A stretch of 64,000 nucleotides of DNA. It comes from Marmoricola sp. URHB0036 (GTDB lineage: Bacteria; Actinomycetota; Actinomycetes; Propionibacteriales; Nocardioidaceae). Both the position numbers and the translations under genes were made by a program. The notes beneath the pieces were generated by a model. The model was not told the origin of the DNA and searched no databases. It was given only the letters and a program-made list of their open reading frames with translations. The stretch's first letter is position 1. Every line of letters starts with the position of its first letter. Location: the NCBI RefSeq assembly GCF_000426045.1, contig NZ_KE384490.1, positions 662,241-726,240 on the forward strand. The letters run 5' to 3'. Of this stretch, positions 36,929-46,021 are shown piece by piece.

Positions 36929-37243
36929 ATGATGCTCCTGGACGCGGTCGTCGTGCTCGGCGTGATCGGCCTCGTGGTGTACGGCGCGATCCGGTTGCTG
37001 ACCCGGGCCCGTTACCAGCTGCCCGCCGCGTCAAGCCCGGGACAGTGGCGTGCCACCCACTACGACGCGAAGGGCGTCACCAAGGTGGTGCTCCAGAAGA
37101 TGTCACCGACCGGCGCGAACCTGCTCAACGAGCACCTCGTCGCCACCATCGCGCTGAGCGACCCCGACTACGATACCAAGTTCATGACTGCGATGGCCAC
37201 CGCTCGTGAACGACGCGCGTTGTTCGAGTCCGAGGAGGACTGA
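36929..37243 (+). CDS. small single-pass membrane protein, unknown
   Basis: The 104-residue protein has an N-terminal membrane helix (about 3-25) and a charged, cytoplasmic-looking C-terminal part ending RRALFESEED. I do not recognise the family. CACAAT (36917-36922) lies six bases before the ATG, so it probably has its own promoter and a leaderless mRNA, rather than being read only from the operon upstream. Confidence 0.6.
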   Translation: MMLLDAVVVLGVIGLVVYGAIRLLTRARYQLPAASSPGQWRATHYDAKGVTKVVLQKMSPTGANLLNEHLVATIALSDPDYDTKFMTAMATARERRALFESEED

Positions 37244-37248
37244 CCGGT

Positions 37249-37851
37249 TCAGCCGGCGGCGGCGACCGTCGTACGCATCACGCAGTTCTTGGTGCCCTTC
37301 TTGCGCTCGTACTCGAAGCCGGCCCGCTCGAAGACGGTGCGGGTCGCGCTGTAGAGGAACGAGGCCGAGGTCTTCTTCCCGGGGGTGTCCTGCGGATACC
37401 CCTCCACCACGCCGCCGCCCTGCTGGGCGATCAGCTCCAGGGCGCCCCGGAGCGCCACCAGTGCGAGTCCCCGGCGGCGGTAGTCGCGGTCGACGAAGAA
37501 GCAGGTCAGGCGATAGTCCGGCGCCTGCTCGAGCCCGGCGAGGTATTCCCTGCGGTGGTAGATGTTCGGCAGCTCCTCCGGCGTGCCGTACTGGCACCAG
37601 GCCACCGCCGCCTCGCCGTCGAAGACCAGGGCGGCGTGCGCCCTGCCCTCCCGCACCAGGAGCTCCTTGTAGGGCCGTCCGGCCTCCACCACGTCGGCGA
37701 GGCCCTCGTCCTTGCGGCGCGGGTGGAACCACGTGCAGAAGCAGCCACCCCACACCCCGTTGTGCTTCTCGGCCAGGGCGGCGTAGGCCTCCCAGGTCTG
37801 CACGCTCAACGGCCTGATCGGGTAGCGCTCCGCGCTCTCGGCTGCGGTCAT
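37249..37851 (-). CDS. GNAT-family N-acetyltransferase
   Basis: The 200-residue protein has a GNAT core: strands leading to LTCFFVDRDYRRRGLALVALRGAL (acetyl-CoA loop RRRGLA near 133) and a C-terminal FERAGFEYERKKGTKNCVMR. The N-terminal part with WGGCFCTWFHPRR is like that of YjdJ/YoaP-type stand-alone acetyltransferases. The substrate is unknown. TAGCGT (37863-37858, minus strand) lies six bases before the ATG, indicating leaderless transcription. The transposon-like insertion begins 60 bp upstream of it. Confidence 0.85.
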   Translation of the reverse strand: MTAAESAERYPIRPLSVQTWEAYAALAEKHNGVWGGCFCTWFHPRRKDEGLADVVEAGRPYKELLVREGRAHAALVFDGEAAVAWCQYGTPEELPNIYHRREYLAGLEQAPDYRLTCFFVDRDYRRRGLALVALRGALELIAQQGGGVVEGYPQDTPGKKTSASFLYSATRTVFERAGFEYERKKGTKNCVMRTTVAAAG

Positions 37852-37910
37852 GAGGACACGCTAGAGCGGGTTCCGGACGGTCTCCGTCCGCATGTCTGGA
37901 TCAGTCGACG

Positions 37911-37934
37911 CTGAGTTCGGCAAACAGTTTGGAT
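37911..37934 (+). repeat. left terminal inverted repeat of the insertion
   Basis: The 24 bases from CTGAGTTCGG to CAGTTTGGAT are the exact reverse complement of 39266-39289. The arm itself contains the small palindrome CAAACAGTTTG. Bases 37911-37914 also belong to the 14-bp direct repeat, so the true element edge is uncertain by up to four bases. Confidence 0.9.
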
Positions 37935-38021
37935 AGTAGGTGCCTGGAAGTACTCACCGGGGCGCTGACTGCGGCATGAGCGGATGCCTGAGTGGTGTCG
38001 GATAGGCAGGCTCCGACCCCG

Positions 38022-38413
38022 TCAACCAACGCGCTTTCCGTGGGTCGCCTCCGCAATCGCGAGCTGCTGGGATTCGGATCGGCAGTCGACGACCCAGCGC
38101 TTGCCGACGACAAGACGCTTGTCGGTCTTGGTGTACTTCTTCAGTTCGGCGTCGCTATCGAACGCACTGAACCTGACACGACCAATGCCATCACCCCCGA
38201 CGCAGGCCGATGTGAACGCAGCGTGCGGGTGCGGCGTCCGCAATATCGTGCTGAAGTGGAACCCAGCATCCCGGCGAGATCGTTCATGCTGAGCCGCTTT
38301 GTTGCGTTGGTCTCCGGCGGCCCGCCGCAAGCACCAGCCAAGAGCAATGCCGCGAGCACAGCTGCTGAGCGGAGTAACCACATAGCCGGAACCCTAGAGG
38401 CGAGCCTGGGCAT
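38022..38413 (-). pseudogene. frameshifted lipoprotein gene
   Basis: From 38413 down, MPRLASRVPAMWLLRSAAV and LLLAGAC form a lipoprotein signal peptide with lipobox LAGAC, continuing to about LSMNDLA. The frame then fails, but the neighbouring frame continues with DAGFHFSTIL, a cysteine, VRFSAFDSDAELKKYTKTD and VVGKRWVVDCRSESQQLAIA, ending at 38022. Together they read as one ~130-residue lipoprotein of the small secreted type common in actinobacteria. One base seems to be missing near 38271-38274. It could be a sequencing error or a real decay event inside the mobile element. Confidence 0.6.
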
Positions 38414-38466
38414 GCGCTCGCTACACGGCATGACCTGGCGGATCGCGGCAGATGAGTGCGTTCCCG

Positions 38467-38931
38467 TTAGGCCCGACCGAGGGGCATTGTCGGGCCGTCC
38501 AGCCAGCTGAGGTAACGATGCTCGTCGGCCTCGTTCAGCGGGAGCGTGACGTGCTCCCGCCAGAGGACAGTGCCGTGACCGCAAACCCGTGCGCCCTCGT
38601 ACATCGGCAGTACCACCCCCGGTTCAACCTCAAGGTTCCACTGATCCACCATCGCGGGGAACAGAGTCACGATGACGGCATGGGCGCTTTCACCTGGGCC
38701 GACTCGATCCCGCGAGAACGCGAGAACGGGTGCCCCACTCTGGTCAGGAGGGATCATGCTCGGCAGACCCCAGTTGGGTCGGTAGACCCACGTTCGGTCG
38801 GCGTCGTTGAGCAAGGGCGTGGACCTGCCACCTTCCGCCGTAGGTGTGAGGTGAAGGTCGATGCCGAAGGCGATCGCGGGGTACGAATCCACGCGCCGAA
38901 GGTACCGGCCCAGCCAGCCGCACATCGGCAT
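38467..38931 (-). CDS. small EF-Tu-domain-like protein, unknown role
   Basis: The ~154-residue product resembles the second and third beta-barrel domains of EF-Tu without the GTPase: IDLHLTPTAEGGRSTPLLND, a stretch with YRPNW, VGPGESAHAVIVTLF and the end MYEGARVCGHGTVLW, which matches the EF-Tu end motif with REGNRTVGAG. ATG 38931 or 38925 are both plausible. The longer frame to TTG 39015 would start inside a strong inverted repeat. It is the only apparently intact gene in the insertion. Confidence 0.6.
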   Translation of the reverse strand: MPMCGWLGRYLRRVDSYPAIAFGIDLHLTPTAEGGRSTPLLNDADRTWVYRPNWGLPSMIPPDQSGAPVLAFSRDRVGPGESAHAVIVTLFPAMVDQWNLEVEPGVVLPMYEGARVCGHGTVLWREHVTLPLNEADEHRYLSWLDGPTMPLGRA

Positions 38932-38995
38932 GTCCGGACGTCGAACGGGGGCGCGCACTCTGGGGCCGGACCAGCTGGCAGGTGACTCAGGCGCC

Positions 38996-39043
38996 TTGAC
39001 GGAACGTTCCAACAACCGCGTCTTTGCTGGAACGTTCCGTCAA
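38996..39043. promoter_or_regulatory. 16-bp inverted repeat upstream of the EF-Tu-like gene
   Basis: TTGACGGAACGTTCCA (38996-39011) and its exact reverse complement (39028-39043) are separated by 16 bp. Each arm contains the palindrome GGAACGTTCC and begins or ends with TTGAC, a good -35 box. This looks like two operator sites over divergent or overlapping promoters for the gene starting at 38931. Confidence 0.6.
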
Positions 39044-39265
39044 CGCAGACGGAGTGTTCGCCCCGGATCGCGGCAGAGCGGCCGGTTCGCACGTTGCATC
39101 AGACGCTCGGCCATCCCTGCAGGTCAGAGACAGAGACGGGTTCCACCGGAGGGTGGGAGACGTGCTGGTCGCGGCCCACCGCCAGCTGTCGTAGTCGCCA
39201 CAACGCACATCGGCATGAGAGTGCGCCGCGTTGACCCGCGGGGGTCAGATGATTCAGGCACCGTC
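39044..39265. other. right part of the insertion, no gene recognised
   Basis: Short open frames exist on both strands, but none has a recognisable protein, good codon pattern or ribosome site. I see no transposase remnant here. Confidence 0.5.
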
Positions 39266-39289
39266 ATCCAAACTGTTTGCCGAACTCAG
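39266..39289 (-). repeat. right terminal inverted repeat of the insertion
   Basis: This is the exact reverse complement of 37911-37934, with no mismatch in 24 bases. It touches the stop codon of the monooxygenase gene, whose last codons lie at once outside. Confidence 0.9.
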
Positions 39290-39606
39290 TCGACGCTGAT
39301 CTCGCCCATCTCGTCCCAGCCCTCGCCGTCGACCTGACGGCTGACGATCCGCGGTGTCGACGCCAGCGCCTGACCCAGCTCGCGGGTGGCCTTCTTGAAG
39401 TGGGCGCTGTTCACGTGCGGGCCGGCTCCGTCGTCGGTGAACGCCTCGACGAGGACGAACTCGGCGGGGTTCTCCACGCTGCGCGACCACTCGAACCACA
39501 GGTTGCCCGGCTCCGCGCGCGTCGCCGCCGTGAAGTCGGCCACGAGATCCATCCACCGGTCGGTCCACTCGGGCCTGGTCTCGAACTTGACCACGATGAA
39601 GTACAT
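39286..39606 (-). CDS. antibiotic-biosynthesis-monooxygenase (ABM) domain protein
   Basis: The 106-residue protein is a single ABM ferredoxin-like domain: MYFIVVKFETRPEWTDRWM, TRAEPGNLWFEWSRSVENP, VLVEAFTDDGAGPHVNSAHF. Such small dimers oxidise quinols or aromatic compounds, or have lost catalysis. ATG at 39606 gives a normal length; the open frame upstream is antisense to the DUF1272 gene. The right edge of the insertion lies exactly at its stop, so its coding sequence is intact. Confidence 0.88.
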   Translation of the reverse strand: MYFIVVKFETRPEWTDRWMDLVADFTAATRAEPGNLWFEWSRSVENPAEFVLVEAFTDDGAGPHVNSAHFKKATRELGQALASTPRIVSRQVDGEGWDEMGEISVD

Positions 39607-39666
39607 GTCCCGAGCCTGACACAGCGGCGGATGACACCTCGAGAAGCGACCGGGATACTGCTCGAC

Positions 39667-39912
39667 ATGCTGCAGATGTTGCCTTCGTGCGAGTGCTGCG
39701 ACCGCGACCTGCCTCCCGACTCGGCCGAGGCCCGGATCTGCAGCTTCGAGTGCACCTGGTGTGCGCCGTGCGCGGAGCAGTGTCTCGGCGGCGTCTGCCC
39801 CAACTGCGGCGGCAGCATGGTGCCGCGGCCGCCGCGGGCGTCCGCGCTGCTCGACACCCACCCAGCCTCGACCGAACGGGTGCACCAGCCGGGACTGCAT
39901 CGCGGCGCCTGA
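39667..39912 (+). CDS. DUF1272 cysteine-rich small protein
   Basis: The 81-residue protein has the DUF1272 pattern: CECCDRDLPPDSAEARICSFECTWCAPCAE, then GGVCPNCGG and a tail HPASTERV. The paired cysteines suggest bound zinc. Function is unknown. GATACT (39654-39659) ends seven bases before the ATG, so the mRNA is probably leaderless. It is divergent from the ABM gene. Confidence 0.85.
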   Translation: MLQMLPSCECCDRDLPPDSAEARICSFECTWCAPCAEQCLGGVCPNCGGSMVPRPPRASALLDTHPASTERVHQPGLHRGA

Positions 39913-39986
39913 CCTGCGGCGCGTTTGACACACGGGCCTGACCGCCTAGCGTGGAGGTTTGCCCTGATCCCCGCGAGAGGAATGAC

Positions 39987-40448
39987 ATGAGCACGTCTGC
40001 ACCGGACGACCAGCAGTTCCCGACCACCGACCAGAGCCCCGACCAGAGCCCCGAGCAGAGCGCCGACCCGAGCGCCGAGACGGCCGCCGCCCAGGCCGCC
40101 GCGCAGGAGCTGCTGCGCGAGCTGGCCGGCAGCACAGCACTGCTGCCGCAGGCGCCGCCCGTCGAAGGGGAGCAGCCGCCGAGCGAGGACGCGATCGCGC
40201 TCCCGGTCATCGAGCAGGACGGCACCCAGTACGTTCCCGTGTTCACCTCCGCGGAGAACATGCGTGCGGCCGGAGCGGACCCCGAGACCGCGCTGAGCGT
40301 GCCGCTCGCGGGTCTGGCCGCCGGCTGGCCGAGCGAGGAGCTGTGGCTCGCGGTCAACCCCGCAGCGGAGGACGGCCTCGCGCTGCCTCCCGACGCGGTG
40401 CGTGCGCTGCCCGCATTCCTCGAGGACACGCCCCAGACCACGGGCTGA
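39987..40448 (+). CDS. SseB-type N-terminal domain protein
   Basis: The 153-residue protein has a disordered Gln/Ser/Pro/Asp-rich start (to about 30), then a domain resembling the SseB N-terminal domain: [21 protein letters not shown], followed by [36 protein letters not shown] lies upstream of the ATG. SseB-like proteins in actinobacteria are mostly uncharacterised. It precedes the histidine operon but is separated from it by hairpins. Confidence 0.75.
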   Translation: MSTSAPDDQQFPTTDQSPDQSPEQSADPSAETAAAQAAAQELLRELAGSTALLPQAPPVEGEQPPSEDAIALPVIEQDGTQYVPVFTSAENMRAAGADPETALSVPLAGLAAGWPSEELWLAVNPAAEDGLALPPDAVRALPAFLEDTPQTTG

Positions 40449-40509
40449 GGACTCCGGCGGGGCGGGAGTCCGTGCGCTGGGCGCGCGTCCGGGTGCCCAG
40501 TCGCGCGCA
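40449..40509 (+). terminator. two hairpins between the SseB-like gene and hisD
   Basis: GGACTCC and GGAGTCC (40449-40455 and 40465-40471) form a stem starting right at the stop codon. A second imperfect stem joins GTGCGC-TGGGC at 40472 with GCCCA and GCGCAC ending at 40509. They probably end the upstream transcript just before the hisD promoter. Confidence 0.55.
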
Positions 40510-40511
40510 CC

Positions 40512-40517
40512 TAGACT
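40512..40517 (+). promoter_or_regulatory. -10 box of the histidine operon, leaderless
   Basis: TAGACT lies with seven bases between it and the hisD ATG at 40525. A start site seven or eight bases after the box would fall on the ATG itself, giving a leaderless operon mRNA without room for a leader-peptide attenuator. Confidence 0.6.
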
Positions 40518-40524
40518 TGGGCCC

Positions 40525-41844
40525 ATGATTCGCCGGATCGACCTTCGGGGTGGCAGCAGCGGCGCCGCCCCGGACTACCGCGCCCTGGTGCCGCGTGCCG
40601 ACTTCGACGTCGAGGCCGCGCTGCACGTGGTGCGGCCGATCTGCGACGACGTGCGCGACCGCGGCGTCGAGGCGATCGCGGAGTACGCAGCGTCGTTCGA
40701 CGGCGTCGAGCAGACCGACATCGGGGTGCCGCGACAGGCGCTGACCGATGCGCTGGCCGCGCTGGACCCCGAGGTCCGCGCCGGTCTGGAGGAGTCGGTA
40801 CGTCGGCTCCGGATCACCTGCGAGGCCGAGCTCGAGCAGGACGTCGTCACTGACCTGGGTCCCGGCGCGCGCGTCACCCAGCGGCTGGTCCCCGTCGACC
40901 GGGTGGGCCTCTACGTGCCCGGCGGCGTCGCGCCCCTCGTCTCCAGCGTGCTGATGAACGTCGTCCCGGCCCAGGTCGCCGGGGTCGGCTCGATCGCGCT
41001 GACCTCGTCGCCTCAGAAGGACCACGGCGGCCTGCCGCACCCCACCATCCTGGCGGCCTGCGAGCTGCTCGGCATCGAGGAGGTGTACGCCGTCGGCGGC
41101 GCCCAGGCCATCGCGATGTTCGCCTACGGCGCCGGCCCGTGCCGTCGGGTGGACCTGGTCACCGGACCGGGCAACATCTACACCGTCTCGGCCAAGCGGC
41201 TGCTCAAGGGCGTCGTGGGCATCGACTCGGAGGCCGGTCCGACCGAGATCGCGATCCTGGCCGACGACACCGCCGACGCGGCGTACGTCGCCGCCGACCT
41301 GGTCAGCCAGGCCGAGCACGACCCGATGGCCGCCTCGGTGCTGGTCACCGACTCGCTGCGGCTGGCCGACGAGGTCGAGGCCGAGCTGGACAAGCAGGTC
41401 GCCGCGACCAAGCACGTCGAGCGCATCCGGACGGCTCTGTCCGGCGAGCAGTCAGGCATCGTGCTGGTCGACGACGTCGACCAGGGGCTCGACGTGATCA
41501 ACGCCTATGCCGCCGAGCACACCGAGATCCAGACCACCGATGCCGCTCGCGACGCAGCGAAGGTGCGCAACGCCGGTGCCGTGTTCGTCGGCCCGTGGGC
41601 CCCGGTGTCGCTGGGCGACTACTGCGCCGGCTCCAACCACGTGCTCCCGACGGCCGGGTGCGCCTGCCACTCCTCGGGCCTCTCGGTGCGGTCGTTCGTG
41701 CGTTCGGTGCACGTCGTCGAGTACTCCCGCGACGCCCTCGCCGAGGTCGGCGGTCACGTGATGACGCTGGCCGACGCCGAGGACCTGCCCGCCCACGGCG
41801 CAGCGGTCCGCGTCCGGTTCGACCCCGACTCGACGCAGCCATGA
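40525..41844 (+). CDS. hisD: HisD, histidinol dehydrogenase
   Basis: HisD oxidises L-histidinol to histidine in two NAD-dependent steps with zinc. The 439-residue protein shows [62 protein letters not shown] and the conserved [12 protein letters not shown] near residue 372. It is the first gene of hisDCB-H-x-AF and overlaps hisC as ATGA. Confidence 0.96.
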   Translation: MIRRIDLRGGSSGAAPDYRALVPRADFDVEAALHVVRPICDDVRDRGVEAIAEYAASFDGVEQTDIGVPRQALTDALAALDPEVRAGLEESVRRLRITCEAELEQDVVTDLGPGARVTQRLVPVDRVGLYVPGGVAPLVSSVLMNVVPAQVAGVGSIALTSSPQKDHGGLPHPTILAACELLGIEEVYAVGGAQAIAMFAYGAGPCRRVDLVTGPGNIYTVSAKRLLKGVVGIDSEAGPTEIAILADDTADAAYVAADLVSQAEHDPMAASVLVTDSLRLADEVEAELDKQVAATKHVERIRTALSGEQSGIVLVDDVDQGLDVINAYAAEHTEIQTTDAARDAAKVRNAGAVFVGPWAPVSLGDYCAGSNHVLPTAGCACHSSGLSVRSFVRSVHVVEYSRDALAEVGGHVMTLADAEDLPAHGAAVRVRFDPDSTQP

Positions 41845-42932
41845 CCGCCGACAGCTGGCCGCCGCTCCGCGAGGAGCTGCGCGGCGTCGAGCCGTACGGC
41901 GCACCGCAGCTCGACGTGCCGGTGCAGCTGAACGTCAACGAGAACCCCTACCCGCCCTCGCCGGCCGTGGTCGAGGACATCGCCGCAGCCGTCGCGCAGG
42001 CGGCGGCCTCGCTGAACCGCTACCCGGACCGTGAGTTCACCGAGCTGCGCAAGGGACTCGTGGCCTACCTCGCCCAGGAGTCCGGCGTCGAGCTGAGCCC
42101 CGACCAGGTCTGGGCCGCCAACGGTTCCAACGAGGTGATGCTCCAGATCCTCCAGGCCTTCGGTGGCCCGGGCCGCACCGCGATCAGCTTCGCCCCGACG
42201 TACTCGATGTATCCGGAGTACGCCCGCGACGCCATGACCACCTACGTCGCCGGACGTCGTCACGACGACTTCGGCTTCGACCTCGACGAGGCCGCACAGC
42301 TCATCGAGCAGCACCGTCCGCACGTCGTACTGCTGCCGTCGCCGAACAACCCGACCGGCACCGCGCTGCCGCACGACGTGATCGGCCAGCTCTGCGAGAT
42401 GACCCAAGGCGTGGTGGTGATCGACGAGGCGTACGCCGAGTTCCGTCGCGCCGGCGTACCCAGCGCGCTGGAGCTGCTCTCGCGGCACCGCAACCTCGTC
42501 GTCACCCGCACCATGAGCAAGGCGTTCGCCCTCGCCGGAGCACGGCTCGGCTACCTCGCGGCGGCTCCGGAGATCTGCGACGCGCTGCGCGTCGTACGCC
42601 TGCCCTACCACCTCTCGGCCGTCACGCAGGCGACCGCCAGCGCCGCCCTGCGCCACGCCGACGAGCTGCTGGCCAAGGTCGAGGAGCTCCGCGCCGAGCG
42701 GGACCGGACGGTGGCATGGCTGCGCGGGCAGGGGTTCGAGGTCGCGGAGAGCGACGCGAACTTCGTATTGTTCGGTCGGCTCGACGATCGTCAGGCACTC
42801 TGGCAGGGACTGCTCGACCGTGGCGTGCTGATCCGGGTGACCGGCCCCGAGGGCTGGCTGCGGGTGTCGGTCGGTACGGCGGAGGAGATGGCGGCGTTCA
42901 AGGACGCCCTGATGGAAGTAGGGAAGCGATGA
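41841..42932 (+). CDS. hisC: HisC, histidinol-phosphate aminotransferase
   Basis: HisC is a PLP-dependent class I/II aminotransferase converting imidazole acetol phosphate to histidinol phosphate. The 363-residue protein has [12 protein letters not shown], the NGSNEVMLQ cofactor loop, [19 protein letters not shown] and the Schiff-base lysine in [18 protein letters not shown]. It overlaps hisD and hisB by four bases each (ATGA). Confidence 0.95.
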   Translation: MTADSWPPLREELRGVEPYGAPQLDVPVQLNVNENPYPPSPAVVEDIAAAVAQAAASLNRYPDREFTELRKGLVAYLAQESGVELSPDQVWAANGSNEVMLQILQAFGGPGRTAISFAPTYSMYPEYARDAMTTYVAGRRHDDFGFDLDEAAQLIEQHRPHVVLLPSPNNPTGTALPHDVIGQLCEMTQGVVVIDEAYAEFRRAGVPSALELLSRHRNLVVTRTMSKAFALAGARLGYLAAAPEICDALRVVRLPYHLSAVTQATASAALRHADELLAKVEELRAERDRTVAWLRGQGFEVAESDANFVLFGRLDDRQALWQGLLDRGVLIRVTGPEGWLRVSVGTAEEMAAFKDALMEVGKR

Positions 42933-43528
42933 GCCGCACAGCGCGGATCGAGCGCCAGACCAAGGAGTCGAAGGTCCTGGTCGAGCTCGACCTGGACGGG
43001 TCGGGCCGCACCGACGTGTCGACGGGCGTGGGCTTCTACGACCACATGCTCACCGCCTTCGGACGGCACGCGCTGTTCGACCTGACCGTGCAGACCGACG
43101 GCGACACCCACATCGACGCCCACCACACCGTCGAGGACACCGCGATCGTGCTGGGCGACGCGCTGCTCGAGGCCCTCGGCGACAAGTCGGGGATCCGCCG
43201 CTTCGGCGACTCGCTGGTGCCGCTCGACGAGTCGCTGGTGCAGTGCGCCGTCGACGTGAGCGGGCGACCCTACTGCGTGCACGTCGGCGAACCCGAGGGC
43301 CAGGAGTTCGTCAGCATCGGTGACGCCTATCTCGGCTCGCTGACCCGCCACGTCTTCGAGACCCTGGCCCACCACGCCCAGATCGCGCTGCACGTACGCG
43401 TGCTCAGCGGTCGCGACCCGCACCACATCGTCGAGTCGCAGTTCAAGGCCGTGGCCCGCGCCCTGCGCGACGCCGTGGCCCTCGACCCGCGCGAGACCGG
43501 TGTGCCCTCCACGAAGGGTCTGCTCTGA
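42929..43528 (+). CDS. hisB: HisB, imidazoleglycerol-phosphate dehydratase
   Basis: This manganese enzyme dehydrates IGP. The 199-residue single-domain form (no fused phosphatase) has [41 protein letters not shown], the [19 protein letters not shown] segment and the second metal motif [15 protein letters not shown]. Its TGA overlaps a CTG that opens hisH. It ends with the usual GVPSTKG. Confidence 0.96.
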   Translation: MSRTARIERQTKESKVLVELDLDGSGRTDVSTGVGFYDHMLTAFGRHALFDLTVQTDGDTHIDAHHTVEDTAIVLGDALLEALGDKSGIRRFGDSLVPLDESLVQCAVDVSGRPYCVHVGEPEGQEFVSIGDAYLGSLTRHVFETLAHHAQIALHVRVLSGRDPHHIVESQFKAVARALRDAVALDPRETGVPSTKGLL

Positions 43529-44166
43529 GCAGCACACCTCCCCGGGTCACCGTCCTCGACTACGGCTCCGGCAACCTCCGCTCGGCCGTCCGCGCGCTGG
43601 AGCGGGCCGGGGCCGACGTCACCCTGTCCGCGAAGCGGGATGACGCGATGGAAGCCGACGGGCTGGTGGTGCCCGGCGTCGGCGCCTTCGCGGCCTGCAT
43701 GCAGGGGCTGCGGTCCGTCAACGGTCACGAGATCATCGGACGCCGACTCGCGGGCGGTCGTCCGGTGCTCGGCATCTGCGTCGGGATGCAGATCCTCTTC
43801 GAGCGCGGGGTCGAGCACGGTGTCGAGACCCAGGGGTGTGACGAGTGGCCCGGCGTGGTCGAGCGGCTGCAGGCGCCCGTCGTACCCCACATGGGGTGGA
43901 ACACCGTCGACGTACCCGTCGGCTCCGCGCTGTTCGCCGGCATCGAGGACGACAGGTTCTACTTCGTGCACTCCTACGGCGTCCGCGACTGGGCCCTGCG
44001 GACGACCGGGCACACCCGCCCACCCCTCGTCACGTGGGCCGAGCACGGGGGAGACAGGTTCGTGGCTGCGGTCGAGAACGGCCCGCTCGTCGCGACGCAG
44101 TTCCACCCCGAGAAGTCCGGCGACGCCGGTGCTCGACTGCTGAGCAACTGGGTCGAGGGGCTCTGA
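43525..44166 (+). CDS. hisH: HisH, glutamine amidotransferase subunit (CTG start)
   Basis: HisH supplies ammonia to HisF in IGP synthase. The 213-residue protein has [22 protein letters not shown] at the N-terminus, [10 protein letters not shown], the nucleophile Cys in [21 protein letters not shown] and the His-Glu pair in [10 protein letters not shown]. The frame has no ATG, GTG or TTG before codon 42 (ATG 43648), which would remove the oxyanion-side strand. CTG at 43525 overlaps the hisB stop (CTGA) and has GAAGGG six bases upstream, so I take it as the start. Confidence 0.93.
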   Translation: MSSTPPRVTVLDYGSGNLRSAVRALERAGADVTLSAKRDDAMEADGLVVPGVGAFAACMQGLRSVNGHEIIGRRLAGGRPVLGICVGMQILFERGVEHGVETQGCDEWPGVVERLQAPVVPHMGWNTVDVPVGSALFAGIEDDRFYFVHSYGVRDWALRTTGHTRPPLVTWAEHGGDRFVAAVENGPLVATQFHPEKSGDAGARLLSNWVEGL

Positions 44167-44493
44167 GTGAGCAAGGAGCGGGCTCGCCGTCGCGAGGAGC
44201 GCGAGCGCGAGGCGGCGATCGTTCGGGCCGCACGCGCCCGCGAGGCCGAGAAGCGTGAGCGTCGTACGGCGCGCACCCGGGCCATCACCGGACTGGTGCC
44301 CAAGCGTCACTCGCGCCAGACCGGGGTCCTGGCCGAACGCCGCCGGCGGCAGCTCGGTCTCACGATCGCGCTGGTGATCGCACTGAACGTGCTGGTCTGG
44401 GTGTTCGTGCCCGGCTGGCCGACGCGCACGATGGTGCTGTGTGTCAGCCTGCTCGGCACTCCCGTCCTGCACACCCTCCTGTTCAAGCGTTGA
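44167..44493 (+). CDS. small membrane protein in the his operon, unknown
   Basis: The 108-residue protein has a very basic N-terminal half (about residues 1-62, rich in Arg and Glu) and two membrane helices near 65-83 and 86-104. The GTG directly follows the hisH stop. Similar small membrane proteins occur between hisH and hisA in related actinobacteria. No histidine-pathway function is known. Confidence 0.7.
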   Translation: MSKERARRREEREREAAIVRAARAREAEKRERRTARTRAITGLVPKRHSRQTGVLAERRRRQLGLTIALVIALNVLVWVFVPGWPTRTMVLCVSLLGTPVLHTLLFKR

Positions 44494-44503
44494 AAGGTGC
44501 ACC

Positions 44504-45253
44504 ATGTCTGACCACCTCGAGCTGCTGCCCGCCGTCGACATCGCCGACGGCCAGGCGGTGCAGCTGGTGCAGGGCGTCGCCGGGTCGGAGAAGCGGTTCG
44601 GCGACCCGGTCGAGGCGGCGCTGCGCTGGCAGGAGGCGGGCGCCGAGTGGATCCACCTCGTCGACCTCGACGCAGCCTTCGGGCGCGGCAACAACCGCGA
44701 CCTGCTGGCCACGATCGTCGGCACTCTCGACATCGACGTGGAGATGAGCGGCGGCATCCGCGACGACGACTCCCTCGAGGCCGCGATGAAGGCGGGCTGC
44801 CGTCGCGTCAACATCGGCACCGCCGCACTGGAGCAGCCGGAGTGGTGCGCGTCCGCGATCGCTTCGTACGGCGACCGCATCGCGATCGGGCTCGACGTAC
44901 GCGGACGGACGCTGGCGGCCCGCGGCTGGACCCGCGACGGCGGCGACCTCTATGACGTGCTGGCGCGTCTGGACGCCGAGGGCTGTGCCCGCTACGTCGT
45001 CACCGACGTCAACAAGGACGGCATGCTCCAGGGGCCGAACCTCGACCTGCTCCGGTCGGTGTGCGCCGAGACCGACCGTCCCGTGGTGGCCTCGGGTGGC
45101 ATCACCGAGCTGGCCGACCTGTCCGCCTTGATGGGTCTCGTGCCCGACGGCGTCGAGGGCGCGATCATCGGCACCGCGCTCTACGAGGGTCGGTTCACGC
45201 TGACCGATGCCCTCGACCTGACCCGAGGTCGAACTGGGCCGGATCGCGCATGA
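44504..45253 (+). CDS. priA: HisA/PriA isomerase
   Basis: This (beta-alpha)8 barrel isomerises ProFAR. In actinobacteria the same protein (PriA) also does the TrpF reaction. The 249-residue protein has the first catalytic Asp in [15 protein letters not shown], the phosphate loops EMSGGIRDD and [12 protein letters not shown], the second catalytic Asp in [16 protein letters not shown], and [15 protein letters not shown] precedes the ATG. Whether a separate trpF exists cannot be seen here. It overlaps hisF as ATGA. Confidence 0.93.
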   Translation: MSDHLELLPAVDIADGQAVQLVQGVAGSEKRFGDPVEAALRWQEAGAEWIHLVDLDAAFGRGNNRDLLATIVGTLDIDVEMSGGIRDDDSLEAAMKAGCRRVNIGTAALEQPEWCASAIASYGDRIAIGLDVRGRTLAARGWTRDGGDLYDVLARLDAEGCARYVVTDVNKDGMLQGPNLDLLRSVCAETDRPVVASGGITELADLSALMGLVPDGVEGAIIGTALYEGRFTLTDALDLTRGRTGPDRA

Positions 45254-46011
45254 GCCTCGCCGTACGGGTGATCCCGTGCCTGGACGTCGACGCCGGGCGC
45301 GTGGTCAAGGGCATCAACTTCCAGCAGCTGCGCGATGCGGGTGACCCGGTCGAGCTGGCCAAGGTGTACGACGCCGAGGGGGCCGACGAGCTGACCTTCC
45401 TCGACATCTCGGCCTCCCACCAGGGCCGCTCGACGACGATGGAGATCGTCTCGCGCACGGCCGAGCAGGTGTTCATCCCGCTGACCGTCGGCGGCGGGGT
45501 CGGCAGTGTCGAGGACGTCGACCGCCTCCTGCGCGCCGGGGCCGACAAGATCGCCGTCAACACCGCCGCGATCCGGCGCCCCGAGCTGGTCGCCGAGATC
45601 GCGGACCGGTTCGGCAACCAGGTGCTCGTCCTCTCCGTCGACGCCCGTCGTGCCGCGGACACCGACTCCGGCTTCGAGGTGACCACCCACGGCGGTCGCA
45701 CCTCGGCCGGGATCGACGCGCTCGAGTGGGCCGTCCGCGCCGCCGACCTCGGTGCCGGCGAGATCCTCCTCAACGCGATGGACGCCGACGGCACCACCGA
45801 GGGCTTCGACCTCGAGCTGATCCGTCTCGTCCGCGCGGCGGTGTCGATCCCGGTGATCGCCAGCGGCGGAGCAGGCGCCATCGACCACTTCGCCCCCGCG
45901 GTCGACGCCGGCGCCGACGCCGTACTCGCCGCCACGGTGTTCCACTTCGGCACCCTGCGCATCCCCGACGTCAAGGACGCCCTGCGCGAGGCGGGCCACC
46001 CCGTCCGCTGA
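45250..46011 (+). CDS. hisF: HisF, imidazole glycerol phosphate synthase cyclase
   Basis: HisF, with HisH, makes IGP and AICAR. The 253-residue barrel starts [19 protein letters not shown] (catalytic Asp), then [26 protein letters not shown], the second catalytic Asp in [24 protein letters not shown] and [11 protein letters not shown]. It is the last gene of the operon; a palindromic element follows within 11 bases. Confidence 0.96.
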   Translation: MSLAVRVIPCLDVDAGRVVKGINFQQLRDAGDPVELAKVYDAEGADELTFLDISASHQGRSTTMEIVSRTAEQVFIPLTVGGGVGSVEDVDRLLRAGADKIAVNTAAIRRPELVAEIADRFGNQVLVLSVDARRAADTDSGFEVTTHGGRTSAGIDALEWAVRAADLGAGEILLNAMDADGTTEGFDLELIRLVRAAVSIPVIASGGAGAIDHFAPAVDAGADAVLAATVFHFGTLRIPDVKDALREAGHPVR

Positions 46012-46021
46012 GCCCCGGTTT

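Larger units (their letters stand above)
37911..39289. mobile_element. 1.37-kb transposon-like insertion without a transposase
   Basis: The segment is bounded by perfect 24-bp inverted repeats. Outside and overlapping them, the 14-bp direct repeat TCAGTCGACGCTGA occurs at 37901-37914 and 39286-39299. The right copy is the last codons of the monooxygenase gene, so the left copy looks like a target duplication. Composition inside is less GC-rich than around. It holds a frameshifted lipoprotein gene and an EF-Tu-domain-like gene, both minus strand, and no transposase or integrase, so it would need an enzyme supplied from elsewhere. Confidence 0.75.

Noticed and set aside
38467..39015. longer start (TTG 39015) for the EF-Tu-like protein
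   Set aside because: It would begin inside the perfect inverted repeat and adds residues with no family similarity.
37911..39289. attL/attR of an integrated phage or plasmid
   Set aside because: No integrase, phage or replication gene is present, and the ends are inverted repeats rather than att direct repeats alone.
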